Under the pieces are notes generated by a model. It was not told the origin of the DNA, did not search any database, and worked only from the letters and a program-made list of their open reading frames with translations. From positions 4,687,501-4,751,500 of the forward strand of contig NZ_CP142362.1 of assembly GCF_035918395.1 (NCBI RefSeq): a DNA stretch of 64,000 bases, written 5' to 3'. Source of the DNA: Mycolicibacterium sp. ND9-15. GTDB lineage: Bacteria; Actinomycetota; Actinomycetes; Mycobacteriales; Mycobacteriaceae. The position numbers were made by a program, and so were the translations under genes. Below are positions 42,187-53,818 of this stretch, piece after piece; positions within the stretch are counted from its first letter, which is position 1, and the number at the start of each line of letters is the position of its first letter.

Positions 42187-42495
42187 ATGACCCTCGCTAC
42201 CGACCGCGAACTGGGCGCGGACTTTGCGATCGAGGACATGACCACCGGGCTGCACGCCAGCGGGTTCGGCCAGGTGGGCGACGGCCGGAGCTTCTCGTTC
42301 CATGTCGAACGGCAGATGCTGGTCGTCGAGATCTACCGTCCTCGGCTGGCCGGACCGGTCCCGCTCGAAGAGGATGTGGTCGCGGTCTCCAGCCGCAAGC
42401 TGACCGATATCGACCTCACCGACCGGCGCAGCGTGGGCGCGGCGGTGCGGGATCTGGTGGCCGAGGCCCAGCCGGTGGCGCGGACCGGCCGCTAG
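42187..42495 (+). CDS. Conserved hypothetical protein
   Basis: A 102-residue acidic soluble protein without signal peptide or membrane segment. SFSFHVERQMLVVEIYRPRL and VPLEEDVVAVSSRKLTDIDLTD suggest a small beta-rich fold. It is divergent from lppL and lies 44 bases upstream of uppP. No function is recognised. Confidence 0.7.
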   Translation: MTLATDRELGADFAIEDMTTGLHASGFGQVGDGRSFSFHVERQMLVVEIYRPRLAGPVPLEEDVVAVSSRKLTDIDLTDRRSVGAAVRDLVAEAQPVARTGR

Positions 42496-42539
42496 CATCC
42501 GCTCACGGTACGGTCGTCGTCGTGACGGACGTGCCGGCG

Positions 42540-43370
42540 ATGTCGTGGGCGCAGGTCGTCGTCCTCGCGATAGTGCAGGGGCTCACCGAATTCCTGCCCG
42601 TTTCGTCATCGGGGCATCTGGCGATCACGTCACGCGTGTTCTTCGCCGACGACGCGGGTGCGTCGTTCACCGCCGTCACCCAGATCGGCACCGAGTTCGC
42701 GGTGTTGCTCTACTTCGCCAAGGACATCGGCCGCGTCATCAAAGCCTGGTTCAACGGGTTATTCGTCACCGCGCACCGTACCGCCGACTACTGGCTGGGG
42801 TGGTACGTGATCGTCGGCACCGTCCCGATCGGTGTTCTCGGACTGCTGTTCAAGGACGAAATCCGCACGGGCGCAAGGAATCTGTGGGCCATCGCGATCG
42901 CGTTGATCGCGTTCTCCGCCGTCATCGCCGCCGCCGAGTACTTCGGCCGCCAAGCCCGCACCGTCGAGCAGTTGACGTGGAAGGACAGCATCGTCGTCGG
43001 CCTGGCGCAGTGCCTGGCGCTGCTACCCGGTGTGTCCCGTTCCGGGGCGACGATCAGCGCGGGGCTGTTTCTCGGCCTCAACCGCGAAGTGGCCGCCCGG
43101 TTCGGCTTCCTTCTCGCCATCCCGGCGGTGTTCGCCTCGGGGCTGTTCTCGTTGCCCGACGCCTTCCACCCCGTCGGGGAGGGAATGAGTGCCAGCGGTC
43201 CCCAATTGCTGGTGGCCACCGTGATCGCGTTCGTCGTCGGGTTCGCGGCGGTGGCGTGGTTCCTGCGGTTCCTGGTCAGGCACAGCATGTACTGGTTCGT
43301 CGGTTATCGGGTCATGCTGGGAACTGTGGTGCTGATCCTGTTGGCGACGGGCGTGGTGGCCGCGACATGA
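42540..43370 (+). CDS. uppP: Undecaprenyl-diphosphatase
   Basis: A 276-residue polytopic membrane phosphatase (BacA family) that recycles undecaprenyl pyrophosphate to the monophosphate carrier used by MraY. The signatures QGLTEFLPVSSSGHLAI and PGVSRSGATISAGLFLGL carry the catalytic Glu, Ser and Arg residues. The start is ATG 42540 (MSWAQVVVLA), which gives the same length as the M. tuberculosis protein; a GTG at 42522 is possible. It overlaps the next gene by four bases. Confidence 0.95.
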   Translation: MSWAQVVVLAIVQGLTEFLPVSSSGHLAITSRVFFADDAGASFTAVTQIGTEFAVLLYFAKDIGRVIKAWFNGLFVTAHRTADYWLGWYVIVGTVPIGVLGLLFKDEIRTGARNLWAIAIALIAFSAVIAAAEYFGRQARTVEQLTWKDSIVVGLAQCLALLPGVSRSGATISAGLFLGLNREVAARFGFLLAIPAVFASGLFSLPDAFHPVGEGMSASGPQLLVATVIAFVVGFAAVAWFLRFLVRHSMYWFVGYRVMLGTVVLILLATGVVAAT

Positions 43371-44095
43371 CCGTGATCCTGTTGCGGCACGGCCGCTCGA
43401 CGTCCAACACCGCTCACACGCTTGCCGGCCGGTCCGAGGGCGTAGACCTCGACGACACGGGGCGCGAGCAGGCGCAGGCGGTGGCGGCCAGAATCGGCAC
43501 GCTGCCGATCCGTGCGATCGTGCGATCGCCGCTACTGCGGTGCGAGCGGACCGTGGAGCCGCTGGCCGCCGCGCTGGGCTTGGGCGTGGTCGTCGACGAG
43601 CGGATCTCCGAGGTCGACTACGGGGCCTGGACCGGGCGCAAGATCGCCGACCTGGTGAAGGAGCCGCTGTGGACGGTGGTGCAGCAGCAACCCAGCGCGG
43701 CCGTGTTCCCCGACGGAGAGGGTCTGGCTCAGGTGCAGGCCCGCGCGGTGGCCGCGGTGCGCGAGCACGACCGTCTGCTGGCACAGGAGTACGAGGGCGA
43801 TGCGCTGTGGGTGGCGTGCACCCACGGCGATGTGATCAAGGCGATCGTCGCCGATGCGCTGGGCACCCATCTGGACAGCTTCCAGCGGATCACCGCCGAC
43901 CCGGCGTCGATGAGCGTGATCCGCTACACGTCGATGCGGCCGTTCGTGATCCACGTCAACCACACCGGTGACCGACTGACGTCCGGGCTGCTTCCCAAAC
44001 CGGCCAGGACCGACGGCCAAGCCGACTCCGGACATGGGGAAGGAGATGGAGACGTGCCGCCGGAGGACGCGGTCGTCGGCGGTTCGACCGGCTGA
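43367..44095 (+). CDS. Histidine phosphatase family protein
   Basis: A 242-residue phosphoglycerate-mutase-like phosphatase. LLRHGRSTSN holds the phospho-accepting His, SPLLRCERTVEPLA and EVDYGAWTGR are family blocks, and CTHGDVIKAI holds the second His. The tail beyond about residue 215 is Gly/Asp-rich. It corresponds to the acid phosphatase-type protein Rv2135c. The overlap with uppP suggests coupled translation; the physiological substrate is unknown. Confidence 0.9.
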   Translation: MTVILLRHGRSTSNTAHTLAGRSEGVDLDDTGREQAQAVAARIGTLPIRAIVRSPLLRCERTVEPLAAALGLGVVVDERISEVDYGAWTGRKIADLVKEPLWTVVQQQPSAAVFPDGEGLAQVQARAVAAVREHDRLLAQEYEGDALWVACTHGDVIKAIVADALGTHLDSFQRITADPASMSVIRYTSMRPFVIHVNHTGDRLTSGLLPKPARTDGQADSGHGEGDGDVPPEDAVVGGSTG

Positions 44096-44141
44096 TCGCG
44101 ATTACGTCTGACAAGCCCTGACAGGTATTTTGGAGAGTGCC

Positions 44142-44729
44142 ATGCCCCGCGCAATCCACGTCTTCCGCACACCCGACCGCTTCGTGGCCGGGACCGTCGG
44201 CCAACCCGGCAACCGCACGTTCTACCTGCAGGCCGTACACGACAACCGAGTGGTGTCGGTGGTGCTCGAGAAGCAACAGGTCGCCGTGCTCGCCGAGCGG
44301 ATCGCCGCGCTGCTACTCGAGATCAACCGCCGATTCGGCACCCCGGTCCCGCCCGACACCGGCGAGGTCGACGACCTCAGCCCGCTCATCACGCCGGTCG
44401 ACGCGGAGTTTCGGGTCGGCACGATGGGGCTGGGCTGGGACTCCGAGGCGCAGACCGTCGTTGTCGAACTGCTTGCGGTGACGGAAACCGAGTTCGACGC
44501 CTCGGTGGTGCTCGACGACGCGGAGGAGGGCCCAGACGCGGTGCGCGTCTTCCTCACCCCCGAGTCGGCGCGTGAATTCGCAACACGCTCCAATCGGGTT
44601 ATCTCGGCGGGCCGACCGCCCTGTCCGTTGTGCGACGAGCCGCTGGACCCCGAGGGCCACATCTGCGTGCGCACCAACGGGTACCGGCGCGGCGCCTTCG
44701 CCGAGTCCGACGATGACGTCGACATCTGA
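44142..44729 (+). CDS. DUF3090 domain-containing protein
   Basis: A 195-residue actinobacterial protein. The N-terminal block IHVFRTPDRFVAGTVGQPGNRTF and the C-terminal zinc-finger-like CPLCDEPLDPEGHIC are the family marks. It is always next to an SCO1664-type gene in actinobacteria, as here, where the following start (44713) overlaps its end by 17 bases. ATG 44142 follows GGAGAG. The function is unknown; the cysteines suggest metal binding. Confidence 0.88.
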   Translation: MPRAIHVFRTPDRFVAGTVGQPGNRTFYLQAVHDNRVVSVVLEKQQVAVLAERIAALLLEINRRFGTPVPPDTGEVDDLSPLITPVDAEFRVGTMGLGWDSEAQTVVVELLAVTETEFDASVVLDDAEEGPDAVRVFLTPESAREFATRSNRVISAGRPPCPLCDEPLDPEGHICVRTNGYRRGAFAESDDDVDI

Positions 44730-45546
44730 CGCCGGGTCCGATGCCGTCCGCGAGGAGGTTCTGCTGCGCGGCGAGCTGACCGTCATCGGACGCATCCGCT
44801 CGGCCAGCAACGCCACCTTCCTGTGCGAGGCGAACCTCGGTGAGCGGCAGGTACATTGCGTATACAAGCCGGTCGCGGGCGAGGCGCCGCTGTGGGACTT
44901 CCCTCACGGCACACTTGCCGGCCGGGAACGAAGCGCGTACTTGGTGTCGTCGGCCTTGGGATGGAATGTCGTGCCCTACACCATCATTCGCGGTGGCCCG
45001 GCGGGTGAGGGCATGGTACAGCTGTGGGTGGACCAGCCAGGCGATGACGTCGACGACGAACGGCCGTCGGGACCGGACCTGGTGGATCTGCTTCCCGCCG
45101 GGCGGATCCCACCGGGCTTTCTGCCCGTCCTGCAGGCCTATGACTACGCCGGCGACGAGGTCACCCTGGTGCATGCCGACGACGACCGGTTGCGCAGGAT
45201 GGCGGTGTTCGACGTGCTGGTCAACAACGCCGACCGCAAGGGCGGCCACATCCTGTGCGGGGTGGACGGACACCTGTACGGCGTGGACCACGGGGTGACC
45301 CTGCACGTCGAGGACAAACTGCGCACCGTGCTGTGGGGCTGGGCCGGTAAACCCGTCGACGACCAGACGCTCGAGTCGGTGAGCGCGCTGCGCGACCAGC
45401 TGCGAAACGGGCTGGCCGATGAGTTGTGCCGCCACATCACCGAGCGTGAGATCATCGCGTTGCTCGCGAGAACCGTTGCGCTGCTGAATGATCCGGTGAT
45501 GCCGCCGCCCGATCGGCGCCGTCCGATACCGTGGCCGGCGTTCTGA
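44713..45546 (+). CDS. SCO1664 family protein (kinase-like fold)
   Basis: A 277-residue protein. VYKPVAGEAPLWDFP resembles the nucleotide-binding lysine strand and VFDVLVNNADRKGGHIL with VDHGVTLH resembles the catalytic and metal-binding loops of the PI3/4-kinase and HipA-like fold. This suggests a small-molecule or protein kinase, unproven. It overlaps the DUF3090 gene and is followed three bases later by cysQ, so DUF3090, SCO1664-type and cysQ form an operon that leads into mshC. Confidence 0.87.
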   Translation: MTSTSDAGSDAVREEVLLRGELTVIGRIRSASNATFLCEANLGERQVHCVYKPVAGEAPLWDFPHGTLAGRERSAYLVSSALGWNVVPYTIIRGGPAGEGMVQLWVDQPGDDVDDERPSGPDLVDLLPAGRIPPGFLPVLQAYDYAGDEVTLVHADDDRLRRMAVFDVLVNNADRKGGHILCGVDGHLYGVDHGVTLHVEDKLRTVLWGWAGKPVDDQTLESVSALRDQLRNGLADELCRHITEREIIALLARTVALLNDPVMPPPDRRRPIPWPAF

Positions 45547-45549
45547 GCG

Positions 45550-46329
45550 ATGACCCAGACAGATGCGGCGCTGGCCGCCGAGGTGGCCGCCGAGGCGGGC
45601 GAGATGCTGGTGAAGGTGCGCGAGGAGGTCGGCTTCTACGATCCCTACGACCTTGGCGACACCGGCGACAAGCTGGCCAACAAGCTGATTCTCGATCGGC
45701 TCCGCGCCGCGCGGCCCGACGACGCGGTGCTGTCCGAGGAGGCTGTCGACGATCTGTCTCGTGTGCACGCCGACCGGGTCTGGATCGTCGATCCGGTCGA
45801 CGGCACCCACGAGTTCTCCATGCCGCGACGGACGGACTGGGCCGTGCACGTCGCGTTGTGGCGACGCGACGGCGGCCCGTACGGTCGCATCACCGACGCG
45901 GCCGTTGCGCTGCCCGCCCGCAACGAGGTCTACCGCACCGACACCGTGACCCCGCCGCCACCGCGCGCCGACGGCCCCATCCTGATCACTGCGAGTGCCA
46001 ACCGGCCGCCGCCGGTGCTGTGGTGGCTGCGCGACCGGATGGACATCCAGTTGGTGCGCATCGGATCGGCGGGCGCCAAGGCGATGGCGGTGGTGCGCGG
46101 CGATGTCGACGCCTACCTGCACGCCGGCGGTCAGTGGGAGTGGGATTCGGCGGCCCCGGCCGGGGTGGTGCAGGCCGCCGGCCTGCACGCGACCCGCCTG
46201 GACGGCTCGGAGCTGCTCTACAACCGGCGCGACCCGTACCTGCCCGACCTGCTGATGTGCCGGCCGGAGCTCAGCGAAGCGCTGCTCGACGGGATCCTGT
46301 CGGCGTACCGGAGCCACTGGCGCGATTGA
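45550..46329 (+). CDS. cysQ: 3'-phosphoadenosine 5'-phosphate phosphatase CysQ
   Basis: A 259-residue Mg-dependent, Li-sensitive inositol-monophosphatase-fold enzyme. It removes the 3'-phosphate of PAP/PAPS and controls sulfate assimilation. The metal ligands are in LSEEAVDD and WIVDPVDGTHEF, and in QWEWDSAAPAGVVQAAG near the C-terminus. It lies 60 bases upstream of mshC, linking sulfur assimilation with synthesis of mycothiol, a cysteine-containing thiol. Confidence 0.93.
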   Translation: MTQTDAALAAEVAAEAGEMLVKVREEVGFYDPYDLGDTGDKLANKLILDRLRAARPDDAVLSEEAVDDLSRVHADRVWIVDPVDGTHEFSMPRRTDWAVHVALWRRDGGPYGRITDAAVALPARNEVYRTDTVTPPPPRADGPILITASANRPPPVLWWLRDRMDIQLVRIGSAGAKAMAVVRGDVDAYLHAGGQWEWDSAAPAGVVQAAGLHATRLDGSELLYNRRDPYLPDLLMCRPELSEALLDGILSAYRSHWRD

Positions 46330-46389
46330 CTTCCGGGAATGAAACAGGCGCCCGCGTTGTCGGTCCCCTCGATGCCTAGAGTCGATGTT

Positions 46390-47628
46390 GTGAATTCGTG
46401 GCCGGCTCCTGTCGTCCCGGCGCTGCCGGGCCGCGGTCCGCAGCTGCGCCTCTACGACAGCGCCGACCGGCAGGTCCGCCCGGTCGGCGCCGGGGAGACG
46501 GCCACGATGTACGTCTGCGGTATCACCCCGTACGACGCGACCCATCTCGGCCACGCCGCCACCTACCTGGCGTTCGACCTCGTGCATCGCATCTGGCTGG
46601 ACGCCGGCCATCGGGTGCACTACGTGCAGAACATCACCGATGTCGACGATCCGCTGTTCGAGCGTGCGCAGCGCGACGGCATCGACTGGCGCGAACTCGC
46701 CGACCGCGAGACCGAGCTGTTCTGTGAGGACATGGCCGCGTTGCGGGTGTTGCCGCCGCACGACTACGTCGCGGCAACCGAAGCCATCGCCGAGGTCATC
46801 GAGGTCGTCGAGAAGCTGTTGGCGTCCGGGGCCGCCTACATCGTCGAGGACGCCGAGTACCCCGACGTCTACTTCCGCGCCGATGCCACCGCGCAGTTCG
46901 GCTACGAGTCCGGCTACGACCGCGACACCATGCGGCAGTTGTTCGCCGAGCGCGGCGGCGACCCCGACCGCCCCGGCAAGGGCGACGTACTCGACGCGCT
47001 GCTGTGGCAGGCGCAACGGCCGGGGGAGCCGAGTTGGCCGTCGCCGTTCGGGCCGGGCCGGCCCGGCTGGCATGTGGAATGCGCCGCGATCGCGCTGAGC
47101 CGCATCGGCACCGACCTCGACATCCAGGGCGGCGGCAGTGACCTGATCTTCCCCCACCACGAGTTCTCGGCCGCCCACGCCGAATCCGTCACCGGTGAGC
47201 GGAGATTCGCGCGTCACTACGTACACGCGGGCATGATCGGTTGGAACGGCCACAAGATGAGCAAGAGCCGCGGAAATCTGGTGCTGGTCTCACGGTTGCG
47301 CGCCGAGGGCGTCGACCCCGCGGCGATCCGGCTCGGACTGTTCGCCGGTCATTACCGCGCCGACCGGTACTGGAGTGACGCCGTGCTCGCCGAGGCGGTC
47401 GAGCGGCTGAGCCGGTGGCGCGCCGCGGTCGCCCTGCCGGGCGCACCGGACGCGACCGACGTGGTGGGCCGGGTGCGCCGTTATCTGGCCGACGATCTCG
47501 ACACACCGAAAGCGCTTGCCGCCCTCGACGGTTGGACCACCGACGCGCTGAGCTACGGCGGCCACGACACCGAGGCCGGTCGCACGGTGGCGACCGCGGT
47601 CGACGCGCTGCTGGGCATTCGGCTCTAG
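46390..47628 (+). CDS. mshC: Cysteine:GlcN-Ins ligase (mycothiol synthesis)
   Basis: A 412-residue cysteinyl-tRNA-synthetase-like ligase that joins cysteine to glucosaminyl-inositol in mycothiol biosynthesis. The zinc and HIGH-like region is YVCGITPYDATHLGHA with C43; HVECAAIAL and FPHHEFSAAHAES hold further zinc ligands, and KMSKS begins at K289. It is shorter than CysRS and lacks the anticodon-binding domain. The GTG at 46390 (VNSWPAPVVPALPGRGP) matches the family start; the ATG at 46339 would add 17 non-conserved residues. Confidence 0.96.
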   Translation: MNSWPAPVVPALPGRGPQLRLYDSADRQVRPVGAGETATMYVCGITPYDATHLGHAATYLAFDLVHRIWLDAGHRVHYVQNITDVDDPLFERAQRDGIDWRELADRETELFCEDMAALRVLPPHDYVAATEAIAEVIEVVEKLLASGAAYIVEDAEYPDVYFRADATAQFGYESGYDRDTMRQLFAERGGDPDRPGKGDVLDALLWQAQRPGEPSWPSPFGPGRPGWHVECAAIALSRIGTDLDIQGGGSDLIFPHHEFSAAHAESVTGERRFARHYVHAGMIGWNGHKMSKSRGNLVLVSRLRAEGVDPAAIRLGLFAGHYRADRYWSDAVLAEAVERLSRWRAAVALPGAPDATDVVGRVRRYLADDLDTPKALAALDGWTTDALSYGGHDTEAGRTVATAVDALLGIRL

Positions 47629-47645
47629 AGCCGCGAGTCGTTGCG

Positions 47646-47710
47646 CTCGCGAGAACTACACCAGGGTCGCGATTGGCGTCGTATCACAACCCTGGTGTAC
47701 GTCTCGCGAG
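47646..47710. repeat. Intergenic inverted repeat 1
   Basis: Arms of 22 nt (47646-47667 and 47689-47710) pair with only two mismatches around a 21-nt loop, just after mshC. The outer arms contain CTCGCGAG and the inner arms CACCAGGGT/ACCCTGGTG. There is no T tract. It may be a palindromic repeat element or a bidirectional terminator-like structure between convergent genes. Confidence 0.75.
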
Positions 47711-47780
47711 GGTGACAGTGCCACGGCGTCGACGCTCAAGTCGGTATCCGAACTGCTGCCGCAGCTGGACCCACGCGCGT

Positions 47781-47830
47781 GTGTGAAACCTGGGCGGAAA
47801 GTCGGCCTCGATTCCGCCCAGGTTTCACAC
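47781..47830. repeat. Intergenic inverted repeat 2 (perfect)
   Basis: A perfect 19-bp inverted repeat with left arm GTGTGAAACCTGGGCGGAA (47781-47799) and right arm 47812-47830 surrounds a 12-nt loop. It lies between convergent mshC and the PAC2 gene, 70 bases after the first palindrome. It lacks a T tract. Its perfect symmetry suggests a recent or maintained repetitive element. Confidence 0.85.
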
Positions 47831-47859
47831 GCCAGGTTCGTCAGCCCAGAAGCCGGGCG

Positions 47860-48711
47860 CTACCGCCCTCGGCGCCGCAAGTAGCGCTCGAACTCCGCGG
47901 CGAGCGCGTCGCCGTCGATCTTGCCGAGCACTTCGTGCATGTCGACCTCGGCGTCGCCGCGTTCCTCCAGCGACTGCACGTACTCGGCGATCTCCTCGTC
48001 CTCGGCGGTCATCTCCGACACCGCCTGCTCCCACTCCTCGGCCGCCGTGGGCAGGTCGGCCAGGGGCACCTCGATGTCGAGTACGTCCTCGACGCGGCGC
48101 AGCAGCGCCACCGTGGCCTTGGGATTCGGCGGCTGCGAAACGTAATGCGGGACCGCTGCCCAGAACGTGACCGCCGGGATACCGGCCTGCACACACGCAT
48201 CCTGGAACACCCCGGCGATGCCGGTCGGGCCTTCGTAACGCGTCTCTTCCAACCCGAACACCTTGGCGGAGTCCGACGAGTAGGCCGCGCCGGACACGGG
48301 CACCGGGCGGGTGTGCGGCGTGTCGGCCAGCAGGGCGCCGAGGATCACGACGGTCTGGACGTTGAGTTTGTCGGCGATCGCCACCAACTCCGCGCAGAAC
48401 GTGCGCCAGCGCATGTTGGGCTCGACGCCGTGCATCAACACGATGTCGCGGTCAGCCCCCGGCGGCCGACAGTGCGAAATGCGCATCGAGGGCCACACCA
48501 ACTCCCGCGTGACCCCGTCTACCTGCCGGATCACCGGCCGGTTCACCTGGTAGTCGTAGTAGGACTCGTCGTCGATCTCGACGATCGTCTCGGCCTCCCA
48601 GATGGCGTCCAGGTGCTCCACCGCGTCGCTGGCCGCGTCACCGGCGTCGTTCCAGCCTTCGAATGCTGCGACGACGATCGCGTCGTTCAGTTCGGGCAGG
48701 TCCGGGATCAC
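47860..48711 (-). CDS. PAC2 family protein
   Basis: A 283-residue protein with the PAC2 (proteasome assembly chaperone 2-like) fold, similar to mycobacterial Rv2125. VVAAFEGWNDAGDAASDAVEHL, DIVLMHGVEPNMRWRTF, TVVILGALLADTPHTRPV and GIAGVFQDACVQAGIPAV are family blocks. The acidic C-terminus ends in YLRRRGR. GTG 48711 is chosen since upstream residues to 48852 read through the intergenic region. Actinobacterial PAC2 proteins may act near the proteasome, but this is not shown. Confidence 0.9.
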   Translation of the reverse strand: MIPDLPELNDAIVVAAFEGWNDAGDAASDAVEHLDAIWEAETIVEIDDESYYDYQVNRPVIRQVDGVTRELVWPSMRISHCRPPGADRDIVLMHGVEPNMRWRTFCAELVAIADKLNVQTVVILGALLADTPHTRPVPVSGAAYSSDSAKVFGLEETRYEGPTGIAGVFQDACVQAGIPAVTFWAAVPHYVSQPPNPKATVALLRRVEDVLDIEVPLADLPTAAEEWEQAVSEMTAEDEEIAEYVQSLEERGDAEVDMHEVLGKIDGDALAAEFERYLRRRGR

Positions 48712-48793
48712 AACGCCAGCGTAAGCCCTGTGCGGCGGGTAGGAGCGCCATCGCCACACGAGCTGATTCGATCCGGCGTTTACCCTGTATTTC

Positions 48794-49031
48794 GTGGCTG
48801 ATGTCGACGATCGCGCACACGACACGGTGTTGCTCGCCGGCGCGATGGGCACCCAGATCCTCAGCGAGAAACGGCCCCACGCGAACGGGACGGAATGCGT
48901 TCGGCTGCAATCTCGTTAAGCCTCGTGTGTACGACGCTGCCGACAAGATCCGCGAGTTGTCACTCACGGGCAACGCGGTCGCCGAGCGGGTCGGGGCCGA
49001 CCGGTTGGCGTCCCACACGTCGATCCGGTGA
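48794..49031 (+). pseudogene. Decayed remnant of actinobacterial-type metH
   Basis: Two pieces in different frames match successive parts of the homocysteine-binding domain of actinobacterial cobalamin-dependent methionine synthase. Piece one (48794 to about 48877) reads TVLLAGAMGTQILSEKR, like the family's GDGAMGTQLQ start. Piece two (from about 48894) reads NAFGCNLV, then YDAADKIRELSLTG and NAVAERV, like the family's TNAFGCNL and YDIADR. About 45 residues between them and all downstream domains are missing, and the second piece ends at a TGA at 49031. The neighbouring intact metH instead reads NTFNANAVSLSDY, so this is not a duplicate of it. Confidence 0.72.
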
Positions 49032-49048
49032 CAACGTAGACTTTCGGA

Positions 49049-49124
49049 GGTCGAGAGGCGTTGCAACGGACCCCGTGTCCGCCACGCTCGGCAGAAGCAA
49101 GGACGCCTTCCGCTACGGAAGGAG
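49049..49124 (+). ncRNA. S-adenosylhomocysteine (SAH) riboswitch
   Basis: The metH leader has the sequence and folding of the SAH riboswitch class. P1 pairs GTCGAG (49050-49055) with CTCGGC (49087-49092). P2 is CGGAC/GTCCG (49067-49071 and 49077-49081). The pseudoknot P4 pairs AGGCGT (49056-49061) with ACGCCT (49103-49108). The conserved GTTGCAACG and CCACGCTCGGC segments resemble the class consensus. An alternative hairpin (49106-49112 with 49116-49122) hides the GGAAGGAG ribosome site and shares bases with P4. SAH binding should therefore expose the site and switch metH on. Confidence 0.75.
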
Positions 49125-49129
49125 TGCAC

Positions 49130-52870
<3,741 letters not shown>

Positions 52871-52934
52871 GCGGTGGTGATGGCCGACGGCGCGAACGCT
52901 TTACGCGAGCGGGTGCGCGGCGAGCTTCGAGGCG

Positions 52935-52976
52935 CTTGACTGGTTGATTTCACGCAGGAGATGCGTGCGATCAACC
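52935..52976. repeat. Dispersed palindromic repeat, copy A
   Basis: After CTTGAC, GGTTGAT (52942-52948) pairs with ATCAACC (52970-52976), and inside it CACGCA pairs with TGCGTG around a GGAGA loop; a 2-nt mismatch separates the stems. A second, partly degraded copy lies at 62535-62577. Both are in short gaps after genes. Confidence 0.75.
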
Positions 52977-53078
52977 GATTAGTGCATAGCACCACCGCGA
53001 TCCACCCTAGAGGTGGCTCCGGTCACAGGAATCGGCATGATTTTCACCCTCCGCGCTCGCTCTGACAGAATCGGGATC

Positions 53079-53762
53079 ATGCGTGCGGTCCTCTTCGATA
53101 TGGACGGCACCCTGGTCGATTCCGAGAAACTTTGGGACATCTCGCTGGCCGCGCTGTACACCGAACTGGGCGGCCGGTTGACCCCACGGGTGCGGGAATC
53201 GATGGTCGGCGGTTCGGCCGAGGACACCATTCGGACCGTCTACGTCGACCTCGGGCTCGACCCGGATCCGCGCGCGATGGCTGAGTCGAGCCGTTGGCTG
53301 CACGACTACACGGCCGGGTTGTTCGACGGCGGGCTGCCGTGGTGCGACGGGGCGCAGGAGTTGTTGGAAGCACTTGCCGCCGAAGGGACTCCGACGGCTC
53401 TGGTCACCAACACCCAGCGGGCACTGACCGATCGCGCGCTGAACAGTATTGGCAGCCAATATTTTTCGGTGACGGTATGCGGCGACGAGGTAGCCCGCGG
53501 CAAGCCCGCGCCCGACGTGTACGAGCGCGCGGCGGCGTTGCTTGGGCTGCATCCGGCCGCATGTCTGGCGATCGAGGACTCGGTCACCGGCACGGCCGCG
53601 GCCGAGGACGCCGGATGCCCGGTACTGGTGGTACCCAACGACGTAGCGGTGCCCGGCGGACCGCGCCGGCGCCAGGTCTTCTCGCTCGTCGGGATGCGCG
53701 TTGCGGACTTGCGCAGAGTGCATTTCGAACTGGCTTCGCACGTCGAAGAACGCACCGCCTGA
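53079..53762 (+). CDS. HAD-superfamily phosphatase (beta-phosphoglucomutase-like)
   Basis: A 227-residue HAD hydrolase. FDMDGTLVDSE carries the nucleophile and acid/base Asp pair, TALVTNTQRALTD motif II, RGKPAPDVYERAA the motif III Lys, and AIEDSVTGTAAAEDAG the metal-binding acidic pair. A helical cap follows motif I. It acts on a small phosphorylated metabolite, probably a sugar phosphate or phosphoglycolate-like compound. ATG 53079 begins directly at motif I; the frame is open to 53013. Confidence 0.9.
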   Translation: MRAVLFDMDGTLVDSEKLWDISLAALYTELGGRLTPRVRESMVGGSAEDTIRTVYVDLGLDPDPRAMAESSRWLHDYTAGLFDGGLPWCDGAQELLEALAAEGTPTALVTNTQRALTDRALNSIGSQYFSVTVCGDEVARGKPAPDVYERAAALLGLHPAACLAIEDSVTGTAAAEDAGCPVLVVPNDVAVPGGPRRRQVFSLVGMRVADLRRVHFELASHVEERTA

Positions 53763-53818
53763 CGACCGGCCTGTGATTGAATGTGACTCCATCGCGCGAT
53801 GCTGCGGAAGGGTGTCAC

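Noticed and set aside
44599..47253. An 884-codon open frame on the minus strand
   Set aside because: It runs antisense across three recognised plus-strand genes (SCO1664-type, cysQ, mshC), has biased composition and no recognisable domain.
49049..49124. A cobalamin (B12) or SAM riboswitch before metH
   Set aside because: The leader is too short for a B12 riboswitch and lacks its B12 box. SAM-class core motifs are absent, while the P1/P2/pseudoknot layout fits the SAH class.
52880..52939. A 19-codon frame (MADGANALRERVRGELRGA) after metH
   Set aside because: It is too short to judge, has no ribosome site at suitable spacing, and runs into the dispersed repeat.
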